Below, one piece after another: positions 7,274 to 16,537 of a stretch of DNA of 38,583 nt. The stretch's first letter is position 1; each line of letters begins with the position of its first letter. This DNA is from Clostridia bacterium (GTDB lineage Bacteria; Bacillota; Clostridia; Lachnospirales; Lachnospiraceae), in the NCBI GenBank assembly GCA_910575245.1, contig CAJTEN010000038.1, forward strand, positions 1 through 38,583, read 5' to 3'. The notes under the pieces were generated by a model. The model was not told where the DNA came from, did not search any database, and saw only the letters and a list, made by a program, of their open reading frames with translations. Made by a program: the position numbers and the translations under genes.

Positions 7274-7436
7274 GTAACAGTTCAGCAGACTTCGTCTTCC
7301 CAGTTACGGAATCTGCCCATTGAGCAAAGCTCAATTTTTCCAAGTCGCCTGCGGCGAGGGCAGATTCTCTCTCGGCTAAATCTATGCGTTCTCACAGACT
7401 TTGCAGTAAATGCAAAGTCCTGGGCTGAACTGTTAC
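7274..7436. mobile_element. 163-bp terminal-inverted-repeat element with 8-bp target duplication
   Basis: Perfect 13-bp terminal repeats, GTAACAGTTCAGC (7274-7286) and GCTGAACTGTTAC (7424-7436), are flanked directly by identical 8-base repeats CGTGAATA (7266-7273 and 7437-7444). The interior holds nested perfect stems: AGAC/GTCT (7287-7297); GAATCTGCCC/GGGCAGATTC (7309-7318, 7358-7367) enclosing ATTGAGC/GCTCAAT (7319-7335) and TCGCC/GGCGA (7345-7357); and GACTTTGCA/TGCAAAGTC (7397-7419). There is no ORF of its own. This is a non-autonomous element that would need a transposase making 8-bp duplications (known for several IS families such as IS66, IS256, ISL3 and IS1595). The single strand folds like a cloverleaf. 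Confidence 0.85.
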
Positions 7437-7444
7437 CGTGAATA

Positions 7445-7692
7445 TTCAGATTCATAGATATGTAGTTGTTGAAGTCGAAGATCCATGATAAAATAAGCAT
7501 AGCAGTTCTTGTCATTATGTGATTGTGGATTAGGGGTAATTCAACAATACAACATAAAAGCAAAACTGCTACTTTTTTTACAGTGTAGCCGGAAAAATGT
7601 AACTAGGGCTGGCCGTCGCGCTAGCAACTTGATACAATAAGCAGAAAGTTTGTTGGACAGGAAGCAGTATAAGAGTCAGGGAGCGGTATGCT
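7445..7692. other. non-coding stretch before the YesM gene
   Basis: I see no coding frame here. A distant pair AGCAGTT (7501-7507) and AACTGCT (7564-7570) followed by seven T could be a weak terminator, but the loop is 56 bases. The last part carries the ribosome binding site AGGGAG (7678-7683) for the kinase gene. A promoter for that gene should lie here, but I could not place a convincing -35/-10 pair. Confidence 0.4.
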
Positions 7693-9432
7693 ATGAAAGA
7701 AAAAAGACGGGGGAGCCTGAAGTATAGAATTTTTTTTAGTGTGATAGTATGTGCATTTGTACCGCTTTTTCTGGCAATCAGAGTAAGCTGGACCAAAATG
7801 AATCAAGAGATTATGCAGCAGCAGATAGGTGTTTATGAAGAAAATGCTATGTATATTGCAAAACTCTGTGAAAGTGTATTAGAGGATATTAGAGATACGT
7901 CATTGCTGATTTATAACGACAATAAAATTATGGACGGACTGAAACAGGGAGCGAATATCAGCCTGGAGAATTTGCAGCTTTTGGACAGACGGGCAAGCAG
8001 TATGTTTTTCAGTGATACCGATATTGAGTCGATTGCTTTTTATATAGAAGAGGCGGAGACGCTGATTTATCGAAAGAGAAATGAAAGCAATCGCTTTTTC
8101 GGGATTACAGAGGAAGATGTAATGCAGAAATACTTTTTAAATGCCCATGATCCGGAGGAATTGCGTTATTCCATCAGTGCAGTACAAAATGACTCAGATG
8201 GTAAATATTATCTTGTTTATAATCAAAATATTGTAAATGAATATAATAAACTTTTGATGCGGATGGAAATTGTTTATAACCAGAATGTTTTCAATCCTGT
8301 TTTCGATATTGATGTAGAGGATGAACAGAGTTTTGATTTTGTATTGGATTATAATGGGAATTTTGTATATGAGGAATTTGGGAGAAATCCTAATGAAAAT
8401 CTAAAAGAAAAACTGGCGTCTGCTGCTGATGGGATTTCATGGGTTGACGATCATGATTCGTATGTGGTTATTAAAACGAATCTCGAAAGATTTGGATTTG
8501 TTTCGACAAAATGTATATCTATGGAGAAAATACAGGAGCATATTCAGCCCTATCAGAACGGTCTGAATCTGATCATGGTTTTTGTCATCGGGGTAACAGC
8601 GTTTCTGGCAGTATTTCTGGCGCAGATGGTGAGCCGGCCGATCAAGCGATTCTCGCAGTCGATTGCCGAGTTTCGAAGTACGGGTAGAAGTATAGATATT
8701 GATGTTCAACCGGAAATCAAAGAAATGGATGAACTTGCAGAACAGTTTTCTTCGATGATGCGGGAAATTAATGTATTAATTGAAGAAAAGAGTGAAGCCC
8801 GATACAGAGAAAAGAAAGCCTATCTGAAAATGCTGACAGTACAGATTAATCCGCATTTTTTGAACAATGCATTGCAGACATTGCAGTTCATGTCTGTAAA
8901 AAGAAAGGATTTTGAGATTTCGGCAATGCTGGCATCTCTGGGCAAAATTCTTCGCTACAGTCTGGAGTGGGGAAAACGTGAGGTTACGTTACAGGAAGAA
9001 TGGGATAATTTGATGGAGTATTTAAACATTCAAAAATTCCGGTATGTAGATGAACTGGTGTTGGAAATAGACGGGCGGGATGAACTTCCGGAATGTTGGA
9101 TTCCTAAAATGATTCTTCAGCCTTTGGTAGAGAACTGTTTTGTACATGGGTTTAAAGATAAGAAAGAAGATTATAGAATCAGAATAAGTGTTGAGTGTGC
9201 TGACGGTGATATCGCAATCTGCATTTGGGATAATGGGAAGGGTATGGAGCCGGATAGTGTACAAAGATTTAATGAGGAATTGGAGAAGATGGAATTTTTT
9301 GAAATTACAGAACATACAGGTCTTCTCAGCATCAATTACCGGCTGAAACAGAAGTATCCGGAAGCAAATCTGCAATTGATACAGAAGGAATGGTTTGGTG
9401 TAAGGGTAACGATACCTGGGGGAACGTCATGA
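7693..9432 (+). CDS. YesM/LytS-type sensor histidine kinase for the glycan locus
   Basis: This is a 579-residue membrane histidine kinase of the His_kinase (PF06580-type) family. It has one membrane helix near residues 12-34, an extracellular sensor of about 250 residues, a second helix near 290-312 and a HAMP linker. The family-specific phosphorylation motif is QINPHFLNNALQTL, with H388. A HATPase_c domain follows, with LQPLVENCFVHGF and WDNGKGM. Kinases of this type pair with AraC-type regulators in Firmicutes and usually sense extracellular oligosaccharides, often with a solute-binding protein. The gene overlaps its partner regulator by four bases (ATGA), and sugar transport and glycosidase genes follow. 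The ligand is therefore probably the glycan handled by the locus. Confidence 0.9.
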   Translation: MKEKRRGSLKYRIFFSVIVCAFVPLFLAIRVSWTKMNQEIMQQQIGVYEENAMYIAKLCESVLEDIRDTSLLIYNDNKIMDGLKQGANISLENLQLLDRRASSMFFSDTDIESIAFYIEEAETLIYRKRNESNRFFGITEEDVMQKYFLNAHDPEELRYSISAVQNDSDGKYYLVYNQNIVNEYNKLLMRMEIVYNQNVFNPVFDIDVEDEQSFDFVLDYNGNFVYEEFGRNPNENLKEKLASAADGISWVDDHDSYVVIKTNLERFGFVSTKCISMEKIQEHIQPYQNGLNLIMVFVIGVTAFLAVFLAQMVSRPIKRFSQSIAEFRSTGRSIDIDVQPEIKEMDELAEQFSSMMREINVLIEEKSEARYREKKAYLKMLTVQINPHFLNNALQTLQFMSVKRKDFEISAMLASLGKILRYSLEWGKREVTLQEEWDNLMEYLNIQKFRYVDELVLEIDGRDELPECWIPKMILQPLVENCFVHGFKDKKEDYRIRISVECADGDIAICIWDNGKGMEPDSVQRFNEELEKMEFFEITEHTGLLSINYRLKQKYPEANLQLIQKEWFGVRVTIPGGTS

Positions 9433-10904
9433 AGGTTTTAATTATCGATGATGAGAGAAGCACGCGGGAGAGCATAAAGATATTGGGAGGTTTCAGTGAA
9501 GAGAATGGAGACGTGGTCTATGAGGCGGTGAATGGGCTGGAGGGTTATCAGAAAATATGGGAGGTATGTCCGGATATTGTTTTTCTGGATATGAATATGC
9601 CGATCATGGATGGAGCTGATTTTCTTAATCGTCTCAAGGAAAATGAGTTTCAGGGTTTAATTGTTGTGGTTAGCGGATATACAGATTTCCGTTATACGAA
9701 GGCTGCTGTTCTGAAAGATTGTGTGGTGGATTATATCCAGAAGCCAATCGATGAAAGAGAATTAAAGTCTGCTATTCGAAAAATAGCTGGTGACCGACAG
9801 CTGGTATTCGCAGGAAACGGGGAAAATGAAAAGCATAAAGGGAATAAAAAAGCATCGGGTGTTTTGTGTGGTGTTTTTGTGGAGAACCTTAAAGATGTAT
9901 TGAAAAAGAATTTTAATTCTTCCGATGATCTGTTCCGATATTTTCTTATGTGCCAGTTTGAACACCAAATCGCGGAAGTAGATCCTTATATGCAGGAGAG
10001 AGAAATATATCAATATGCATGGTTCTTCAACACTGTAGAATATTCTGTCCGGGAATTGGAGGAGGCACTCCTTAGGGCAGTGCGCAGTCTGGAGAACCGA
10101 TATGGAATCCGGGTTTATGTCATATACGCGAGGTGGAGTAAAGAGGAGAGAGCGCAGTACATGAAAATATGTGATGCGATCAACTATTTTGATATGAACA
10201 GTAAAACAAGAGTGGCCGCACTTTCTGATGTTTGTGACAGACATAAGCCTAAAAGCAGGCAGGAGGCGATACTCCGGGCCGGCGGAGTATTTATGGCGGC
10301 TGAAAATCATAATCGAAAAGAATTTGAAGAGGAAGTGGAAAGGATTAAGGGCAGAATAAGCGGACAGAAGGAAATAAGCATTTATGAAATAAAAATTTTG
10401 CTGTCAGGATTTGTTCATGAAATCGGGAAAAAGATGAGTACACGCAAGATTGAGTTTGATGCTGTGGTGGAGAAACGAATCTCGGAATTGTATTCAGGGG
10501 GAACTTTGTTTTCTATTGTTGGCAGTCTGCGATGGCTGGAAGGATTTGGAGAAGAAATCTGGAATGTTTTGCAGGATGAGGAAGCGGCAGCACCGGAAAA
10601 ACTACAGCAGATACTTTATTACATTCAGGATAATTATAATCAGCGTATCAGTCTGTCGGAAGTGGCAGAAAAATTTCATTTTAGCACCTCGACGGTCAGC
10701 CGTATGTTCGTTCGGTATATGAATGTCAATTATATTGACTATATTAATCAGCTTCGGTTCGAAAAAGCGAAAGAGCTGCTGGAATTATCAGAGTTAAGTG
10801 TTTCGGAAATAGCGGAGCAGACAGGTTTTGAAAGTCTCAGCTATTTCAGTAGACAATTTAAAAAGAAATATGGAGTCAGCCCGCAGGAATACCGCAGGAA
10901 ATGA
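9429..10904 (+). CDS. YesN-type response regulator with AraC DNA-binding domain
   Basis: This is a 491-residue regulator that takes phosphate from the overlapping YesM-type kinase. The start is the ATG inside ATGA at 9429, where the protein opens with the receiver motif MKVLIIDDE. D54 in FLDMNMP is the phospho-acceptor and K at YIQKPID is the conserved lysine. A long middle region (about 125-385) of YesN type has no clear fold. The C-terminus carries two AraC helix-turn-helices (ISLSEVAEKFHFSTSTVSRM and SVSEIAEQTGFESLSYFSRQ) and ends in VSPQEYRRK. A strong terminator follows. The likely job is to activate the transporter/glycosidase operon starting at 11084. Confidence 0.9.
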   Translation: MKVLIIDDERSTRESIKILGGFSEENGDVVYEAVNGLEGYQKIWEVCPDIVFLDMNMPIMDGADFLNRLKENEFQGLIVVVSGYTDFRYTKAAVLKDCVVDYIQKPIDERELKSAIRKIAGDRQLVFAGNGENEKHKGNKKASGVLCGVFVENLKDVLKKNFNSSDDLFRYFLMCQFEHQIAEVDPYMQEREIYQYAWFFNTVEYSVRELEEALLRAVRSLENRYGIRVYVIYARWSKEERAQYMKICDAINYFDMNSKTRVAALSDVCDRHKPKSRQEAILRAGGVFMAAENHNRKEFEEEVERIKGRISGQKEISIYEIKILLSGFVHEIGKKMSTRKIEFDAVVEKRISELYSGGTLFSIVGSLRWLEGFGEEIWNVLQDEEAAAPEKLQQILYYIQDNYNQRISLSEVAEKFHFSTSTVSRMFVRYMNVNYIDYINQLRFEKAKELLELSELSVSEIAEQTGFESLSYFSRQFKKKYGVSPQEYRRK

Positions 10905-10909
10905 TATAG

Positions 10910-10953
10910 AAAAGGCTAAATTGTGTAAAATATACAATTGAGAGCCTTTTTTT
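10910..10953 (+). terminator. intrinsic terminator after yesN-type gene
   Basis: AAAAGGCT (10910-10917) pairs with AGCCTTTT (10943-10950), with an inner ATTGT/ACAAT pairing and a T-run to 10953. It separates the regulatory pair from the transporter operon. Confidence 0.88.
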
Positions 10954-11044
10954 ATGTCTAAAATGCTAAGATGGCAGGGCACGCAGAGCAAAAAAGTGAA
11001 AACGATGGTCAAAAAAGAATATTTTTTGGTATTTTAAAATTCTT

Positions 11045-11050
11045 TATAAT
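11045..11050 (+). promoter_or_regulatory. -10 box of the transporter/glycosidase operon
   Basis: TATAAT lies 33 bases ahead of the binding-protein start and after the terminator at 10910-10953. At 17 bases upstream there is only a T-rich stretch, with no good -35, which fits a promoter that needs an activator such as the YesN-type regulator. Confidence 0.45.
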
Positions 11051-11083
11051 ACAAATTATCAAAAAATGAAAGGAGTTCGAAAT

Positions 11084-12388
11084 ATGAAATCAAAAGTTTT
11101 AGCAATGGTTATGTCAGTAGTAATGACGGGCAGTCTGTTGTCAGGATGTGGAGGTTCCACTTCTGAAGTATCAGAAGCGGATGCAGCAGATGAAGGTGTC
11201 TCTTTGAAAGAAGAAGCTGTTCAGGAAACGGAAGACTCAGAGGAAGAGATCGAGATTACTTTTTTCCATTATCTGGAACAGTATCAGGATCAGTTTGATA
11301 CGCTGGTTGCTATGTACAAAGAAGTTAAACCTAATGTAACACTTAAGGTTGAATGCATTGGCGGAGATTATGATAAGATCCTGCAGACCCGTGTGGCGAC
11401 GGGAGAGGTTCCGGATATATTTGCCAGCGGCTCTTACACGAAGAATGAAGTGTATTCTTCAGTCAGCTATGATCTGACAAACGAAAACTTTATCAGTGAT
11501 ATCGAAATCGGGCCTGAATTCATAGCGTCAAACGGTGAAATGTCAGCATTCCCGTTTACCAGCCAGGCATGGGGAATCTTGTATAACATGGATATTTTTG
11601 AACAGGCAGGTATTACGAAATTACCAGAAACATTAGAGGAACTTCAAGGAGTGTGTGAAACACTGAAAGCGGCCGGAATTACACCTTTTGCCCAGGGATA
11701 TAATTCTTCCTATGTAAAGAGTCAGCTATTTGGTTTCCCGTTTGCAGTGGATAATAATTTTATTGAGAACATTGACAAGCTATCTGCAAAGGAAGCCGAA
11801 TTGAAGGATTTTGAGTTTATAGGAAAAATTTTTGATATGGCCGGATTGATTGGAGACTATACACAGGAGAATCCATTTGATGATGACTTTGCATCCGCTG
11901 CGGCTCGTCTTGGACTTGGCGAAGCGGCTATGATGACACAGGGAGACTGGGGAGTAGAAAATGCATTAAAGGCAAATCCGGATGCAAGAATCGGAATTAT
12001 GGCTTTGCCGTTAAGTGATAATCCCGAAGATGCAAAGGTATATTTATCTGCATCTGTCGGACTGCACGTGAATAAAGATTCTGAGCATTTAGATGAAGCC
12101 CTTGCATTTACTAACTGGCTGGTTACTTCCCAGGAAGCAAAAGACTGGATATCCAAGTACTTAAAGGCTTTGTCGGCTATTAATGGAGTATCACCCGAAG
12201 GCTCTCAGGCATTAAATGATGCGGTCGCCTATATGGAAGCCGGAAAAACAGTACCTTGGGGAAGCAGCACTTTTCCGTCAGGAGTTGGTTCAGAACTTGA
12301 GCCTGCCATTGACAAATTCCTTTTAGGTGAAATGAGTAAAGAGGACGCTATTGAGGAGATGAGCAGGGTATGGGCAGCGTTTGAATAG
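11084..12388 (+). CDS. ABC sugar transporter solute-binding lipoprotein (CUT1 type)
   Basis: This is a 434-residue extracellular binding protein of the SBP_bac_1 type. The start at 11084 follows AGGAG (11071-11075); an earlier ATG at 11066 lacks a site. The signal peptide ends in LLSGC, with lipid-acceptor Cys22, then an acidic linker. The mature protein opens with ITFFHYLEQYQDQFDTL and shows the family's PDIFASGSYTKNE and AWGILYNMDIFEQAGI segments. It delivers an oligosaccharide to the two permeases that follow. The two downstream glycosidases predict a mannose- or alpha-xylose/glucose-containing ligand. The gene is the first of the operon after its own terminator-isolated promoter. Confidence 0.92.
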   Translation: MKSKVLAMVMSVVMTGSLLSGCGGSTSEVSEADAADEGVSLKEEAVQETEDSEEEIEITFFHYLEQYQDQFDTLVAMYKEVKPNVTLKVECIGGDYDKILQTRVATGEVPDIFASGSYTKNEVYSSVSYDLTNENFISDIEIGPEFIASNGEMSAFPFTSQAWGILYNMDIFEQAGITKLPETLEELQGVCETLKAAGITPFAQGYNSSYVKSQLFGFPFAVDNNFIENIDKLSAKEAELKDFEFIGKIFDMAGLIGDYTQENPFDDDFASAAARLGLGEAAMMTQGDWGVENALKANPDARIGIMALPLSDNPEDAKVYLSASVGLHVNKDSEHLDEALAFTNWLVTSQEAKDWISKYLKALSAINGVSPEGSQALNDAVAYMEAGKTVPWGSSTFPSGVGSELEPAIDKFLLGEMSKEDAIEEMSRVWAAFE

Positions 12389-12398
12389 GAGATGGTAT

Positions 12399-13283
12399 AT
12401 GAAAAAGAGAAATGCATATAAAAGAGAGAATTTATGGCTTATAGCATTTGCTCTTCCGGCACTTATTCTGTTCACATTGTTTGTGATCTATCCCTTCGTA
12501 AAAGGAATTCATTATTCCTTTTACGACTGGGACGGAATCAGTCCGGATATGACATTTGTGGGATTCAGTAACTATACCAAGATGTTTAAAAATGAGCATT
12601 TTTTGTCGGCATTGTGGTTTACATTTAAATTCGCTGTGGTGACGGTTATTACACAGAACCTTGGTGCGTTGATCATTGCAAACCTATTGGATAATTTAAC
12701 ACGATTCAAAAATCTATTACGGGGAATTTTCTTTGTGCCAAATGTCCTTCCAGGAGTTATTGTGGCATTTATATGGAGTTTCATATTTACTAAGGTTCTG
12801 CCGACAGCTGCAAGCCAGACGGGATTGGAAGTTCTGGGAATCAGCTGGTTCGGTCAGCCGGATACGGCATTCTGGTCAACAGTTATTGTAGCGTTCTGGC
12901 TGGGAACGGGGTATCTGGTAATTATTTATCTGGCAGGACTAAGTACGGTGGATACAAATGTGATAGAGGCTGCTCAGATTGATGGGGCAAACAGCAGACA
13001 GATGCTGTTTCGCATTAAAGCGCCGTTGATTCTTTCTGCGGTTATTATTGGAATATTTCTGACGACGATGAATGGGCTTAAACAGTTTGAAATCGTTTTT
13101 CTGATGACCAAAGGAGGACCGTATCGATCAACAGAAACACTGGCGCTGCTGAGTTATAATACTGCATATATTCGATACAACTTTGGACAGGCTGCCGCAC
13201 AGGCGATTATTTTGTTTGTATTGGTTGCTCTTGTGACAATGCTGCAGCTTGGTGTGATGAAGGGAAAGGAAGTTGAAAGCTGA
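12399..13283 (+). CDS. ABC sugar transporter permease, MalF/UgpA type
   Basis: This is a 294-residue inner membrane permease with about six helices. The start at ATG 12399 is preceded by TAGGAG; the longer frame from TTG 12381 overlaps the previous gene. The cytoplasmic EAA loop, which docks the transport ATPase, is EAAQIDGANSRQMLF near residue 200. The C-terminal half contains KQFEIVFLMTKGGPYRSTET, typical of CUT1 MalF-type subunits. It ends in TGATG, overlapping the start of the second permease, so the two are made together and form the heterodimeric channel. Confidence 0.93.
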   Translation: MKKRNAYKRENLWLIAFALPALILFTLFVIYPFVKGIHYSFYDWDGISPDMTFVGFSNYTKMFKNEHFLSALWFTFKFAVVTVITQNLGALIIANLLDNLTRFKNLLRGIFFVPNVLPGVIVAFIWSFIFTKVLPTAASQTGLEVLGISWFGQPDTAFWSTVIVAFWLGTGYLVIIYLAGLSTVDTNVIEAAQIDGANSRQMLFRIKAPLILSAVIIGIFLTTMNGLKQFEIVFLMTKGGPYRSTETLALLSYNTAYIRYNFGQAAAQAIILFVLVALVTMLQLGVMKGKEVES

Positions 13284-14101
13284 TGAAAAAGAAAAATTAT
13301 ACAGCACTGATCGTTACGGTGCTGTTGGCTTTGCTGTTTGCTATACCCATTTATCTGATCATTATTAATTCTTTTAAGACTTATGGGGATATTTTTTCGC
13401 ATTCTATGCAGTTTCCGCTCCGGCCGACATTGGAAAATTTTGCTAATGCATGGAATCGCGCGGATTATATGAAGTATTTTTTCAATACGCTGATATCTAC
13501 ATTGATCGGATTGGTGGCCGTAGTTTCTGTAAGTGCATTGGCTGCTTATAAGCTGTCACGTACTAAAACAAAATTAAGCAGCCTGTTGTTTGCATATTTT
13601 ACAATATCCATGCTTTTGCCATTTGAGGTTATTATGCTGCCACTGGTGTCGCTTTTAAAGGACCTGGGTATCCTGAATAATCTTCCGGCATTGGGGATAG
13701 TGCAGGCGAGTACACATATTGCGTTTTCTATTTTTTTGTATCATGGGTTTATAAAATCGATTCCTCAGCAGCTGGATGAAGCAGCAAGAATTGATGGATG
13801 TGGGGAAATAAGATTGTTTCTTCAGATTATATTTCCTTTACTTAAGCCGATCACGGCAACGGTTATCATATTGAATACATTGAATTTCTGGAATTCGTTT
13901 TTACTTCCGCTGCTTATTCTGACCAAAGAGGAAGTGAAAACACTGCCATTATTCGCATACAGTTTTCTGGGGCAGTATAGCAGTAATTATGATATGCAGC
14001 TTCCGGCAGTTATTATGACAGGGCTGCCACTGGTTATTTTCTATCTGCTTATGCAGAAAAATATTATTAAAGGCATTACGGCCAGCAGCATAAAGGGGTA
14101 A
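13283..14101 (+). CDS. ABC sugar transporter permease, MalG type
   Basis: This is a 272-residue permease with about six membrane helices. It opens MKKKNYTALIVTVLLALLF and carries the MalG-type periplasmic NSFKTYGDIF segment. The EAA loop is EAARIDGCGEIRLF near residue 165. It is the partner of the upstream MalF-type subunit, sharing a TGATG junction. No ATP-binding subunit follows. As in many Firmicutes CUT1 systems, a shared MsmK/UgpC-type ATPase elsewhere in the genome would have to drive it. Confidence 0.93.
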   Translation: MKKKNYTALIVTVLLALLFAIPIYLIIINSFKTYGDIFSHSMQFPLRPTLENFANAWNRADYMKYFFNTLISTLIGLVAVVSVSALAAYKLSRTKTKLSSLLFAYFTISMLLPFEVIMLPLVSLLKDLGILNNLPALGIVQASTHIAFSIFLYHGFIKSIPQQLDEAARIDGCGEIRLFLQIIFPLLKPITATVIILNTLNFWNSFLLPLLILTKEEVKTLPLFAYSFLGQYSSNYDMQLPAVIMTGLPLVIFYLLMQKNIIKGITASSIKG

Positions 14102-14106
14102 GAAAG

Positions 14107-16536
14107 ATGGGAAAGGAAATTGGCGTAAGAGTTCAGGGACAGGATAGAAAAGTCTATTATCGAAATCCTGATTCGGAGAGAATTCGTATGTATTATGAAT
14201 ATACGGAGGATAATTTTCGAAAGGGAAAGGACTATAATCTGGAAGTGTACAGGTTTTCGAGAGTGGCCGGATGGAGGAAAGATATTCAGGGAATACTTCT
14301 TCAGATAGAAGGAGATGTGATTAAGAACACGCAGGTTGACAGTGATGGGGAACTGCGTCCGGTGGTGGATGAATCCGGAGCGGCTGAGCATTTTCAGGCT
14401 TTCGTAAGAGTAGGAATATACAGTCAGGGCATATTCAGGATGACAGCAGGGATGGGGAGTACGGAGTGCGGGCATCATACAGTCATGTTGGAAGGGGTGG
14501 CACCTCTGACACCAGATACTTCCTATACGGCTATTGAAAAGAATGGAAGATTATGGATAGAGACAGATATCTGTAAAGCTGCCATAGGATTGGAAGAATT
14601 CGGGTTCGAACTGTACGATGAATCCGGAAGAGCTGTATACAGGCAGGCAAACGATGATCAGGTGTTGAGATTTACATATGAAAGTTTCCCGTTTGGATTT
14701 GTACATAATCCAGAAACAGAAGAGCGGATTGCGGTGTGTTCCGGAAGAATGGAGAATGATGAAAGCTTTTATGGGTTTGGAGAACAGTATTCGCCGGTAG
14801 ATAAGAAAATGCAGGAAGTAGATGTATTTATCACTGACCCATTGTCAGTAGGGACAGCACGCACATATGTTTCACTGCCGTTTTATTTCAGCAGCAGGGG
14901 TTACGGCATGTATGTGAATACCCATTTCAGAAGTAAATTTTTTATGGGAAATCGTTCTAACAGAAGTACAAGCTGTCATATTTACGGAGAATCTGTGCTG
15001 GACATCTTTTATATATACGGGGAAAATCCTAAAAATATTTTGCGGCGATATACGGATATCACGGGAAAGAGTCCGGCACTTCCAAGATGGTCTTTTGGAT
15101 TGTGGATGAGCAGGTGTTCTTATCAGACTGAAGACGAGGTTCTGGATGTAGCGAGGAAGCTGAGAGAAAGAGACATTCCGTGTGATGTAATCAATATTGA
15201 TACTGACTGGTCTGAAATTCCATGGGCATGTGACTGGAAATTTGGCAGCAAGAATTTCCCGCACCCGCAGGAGATGATGGAAACATTAAAGAAGATGGGC
15301 ATTAAGACCAGTTTATGGCAGAAACCTTATATTACGATAGAGCATCTGCCTGAATTGACAGAGAAGATGCTGGAAAAGGGCTGGATTCCGCTTAACAGAT
15401 TTGGGGAGCCAGCCAGGTCCAATCCTGTGATAGACCTTTCCAACCCCGAATGTTGTGAATGGTACAAACAGCAGTTGGTTAATTTACATAAAATGGGGGC
15501 AGATGTAATAAAAACCGATATGGGAGAAGGTGTGCCTGTTGAGGGAGGCTATTCTGGATATGAGGGGAAAGAAATCCGTAATATTTATCCTTATCTGTAT
15601 TCGAGAGCTGCATATGAAGCAGCACAGGAGGCAGGAGTGAAGGAACCGGTTTTGTGGGGAAGATCAACCTATGCCGGAGGACAAAAATACCCGCTGCACT
15701 GGGCAGGAGATCCGTTTGCGGATTTTGACGGGCTTCGATTCAGCATCCGCAGCGGATTGTCCATGGGGATGTCAGGATTTACTTATTGGAGCCATGATAT
15801 TGGAGGATTTCTGGGGCGCCCGACAGAGGAGGTATATATCCGCTGGATGCAGGCGGGGATGTTCTGTTCCCATGCAAGATGTCACGGGGCCCATAATCCA
15901 AGAGAGCCATGGACTTTTGGAGAAAGAGCGGAAAATATTTTTCGCAGATACGATAAACTCAGGTACCGTTTGATTCCCTATATTTATTCAATGGCCTGCG
16001 AAAGAGGGGGTGAGGGACTTCCGATGATGGAACACCTTTATCTGTCCAGTCCAACCGATCGCAATTGCAGAGCTGTTGACGATGAGTGGATGTTTGGAGA
16101 TGCTTTTCTGGTGGCCCCGATTTTAAACGAGGGTGGAGTACGGGAAGTATACTTTCCGGAAGGCACATGGAATCATTTTTTTTCTGGGGAAAAGATAGAA
16201 GGAAGGCAGTATTTACCTGTTAAATGTGAATTGGATGATATGCCGCTTTATGTAAAAAGCGGCAGTATAATTCCTAATATCCCAGAACAGGCGTGCATAT
16301 CAGAGGAACAGCTTCCGGTAACATTGGATATTTATTATAGGGAAAGTGGAGAAACAGTATTTCCTTATTACGAAAAGAAAAAGTATCTCTGGAAGGTTGT
16401 GTTTGAACAGCAACAAGTGAGGGTTGATCTGGGAGATTTTGACAGACCGGTATCCCTTCGTCTTATTGGAAAGGGTCAAACACGAAGCGCTGAGAATATA
16501 CTCAAGGGCTATGTATTTTATTTAGGAGCAGAATGA
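14107..16536 (+). CDS. GH31 alpha-glycosidase, closest to YicI-type alpha-xylosidases
   Basis: This is an 809-residue retaining alpha-glycosidase of family GH31, probably cytoplasmic because there is no signal peptide. The catalytic nucleophile is D471 in VIKTDMGEG and the acid/base is D535 in PLHWAGDPF. FWSHDIGGF-like YWSHDIGGF and HARCHGAHNPREPW complete the active-site cleft. The arrangement around both aspartates resembles E. coli YicI alpha-xylosidase more than maltase-type enzymes. Specificity within GH31 (alpha-xylosidase, alpha-glucosidase, sulfoquinovosidase) cannot be settled from motifs. The gene starts 5 bases after the permease and ends one base before the GH38 gene, so it belongs to the same operon and acts on imported oligosaccharide. 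Confidence 0.9.
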   Translation: MGKEIGVRVQGQDRKVYYRNPDSERIRMYYEYTEDNFRKGKDYNLEVYRFSRVAGWRKDIQGILLQIEGDVIKNTQVDSDGELRPVVDESGAAEHFQAFVRVGIYSQGIFRMTAGMGSTECGHHTVMLEGVAPLTPDTSYTAIEKNGRLWIETDICKAAIGLEEFGFELYDESGRAVYRQANDDQVLRFTYESFPFGFVHNPETEERIAVCSGRMENDESFYGFGEQYSPVDKKMQEVDVFITDPLSVGTARTYVSLPFYFSSRGYGMYVNTHFRSKFFMGNRSNRSTSCHIYGESVLDIFYIYGENPKNILRRYTDITGKSPALPRWSFGLWMSRCSYQTEDEVLDVARKLRERDIPCDVINIDTDWSEIPWACDWKFGSKNFPHPQEMMETLKKMGIKTSLWQKPYITIEHLPELTEKMLEKGWIPLNRFGEPARSNPVIDLSNPECCEWYKQQLVNLHKMGADVIKTDMGEGVPVEGGYSGYEGKEIRNIYPYLYSRAAYEAAQEAGVKEPVLWGRSTYAGGQKYPLHWAGDPFADFDGLRFSIRSGLSMGMSGFTYWSHDIGGFLGRPTEEVYIRWMQAGMFCSHARCHGAHNPREPWTFGERAENIFRRYDKLRYRLIPYIYSMACERGGEGLPMMEHLYLSSPTDRNCRAVDDEWMFGDAFLVAPILNEGGVREVYFPEGTWNHFFSGEKIEGRQYLPVKCELDDMPLYVKSGSIIPNIPEQACISEEQLPVTLDIYYRESGETVFPYYEKKKYLWKVVFEQQQVRVDLGDFDRPVSLRLIGKGQTRSAENILKGYVFYLGAE

Positions 16537-16537
16537 T

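Noticed and set aside
7501..7579. Terminator formed by AGCAGTT / AACTGCT plus a T-run
   Set aside because: The loop would be 56 bases and the stem only 7 bp; possible but too weak to call.
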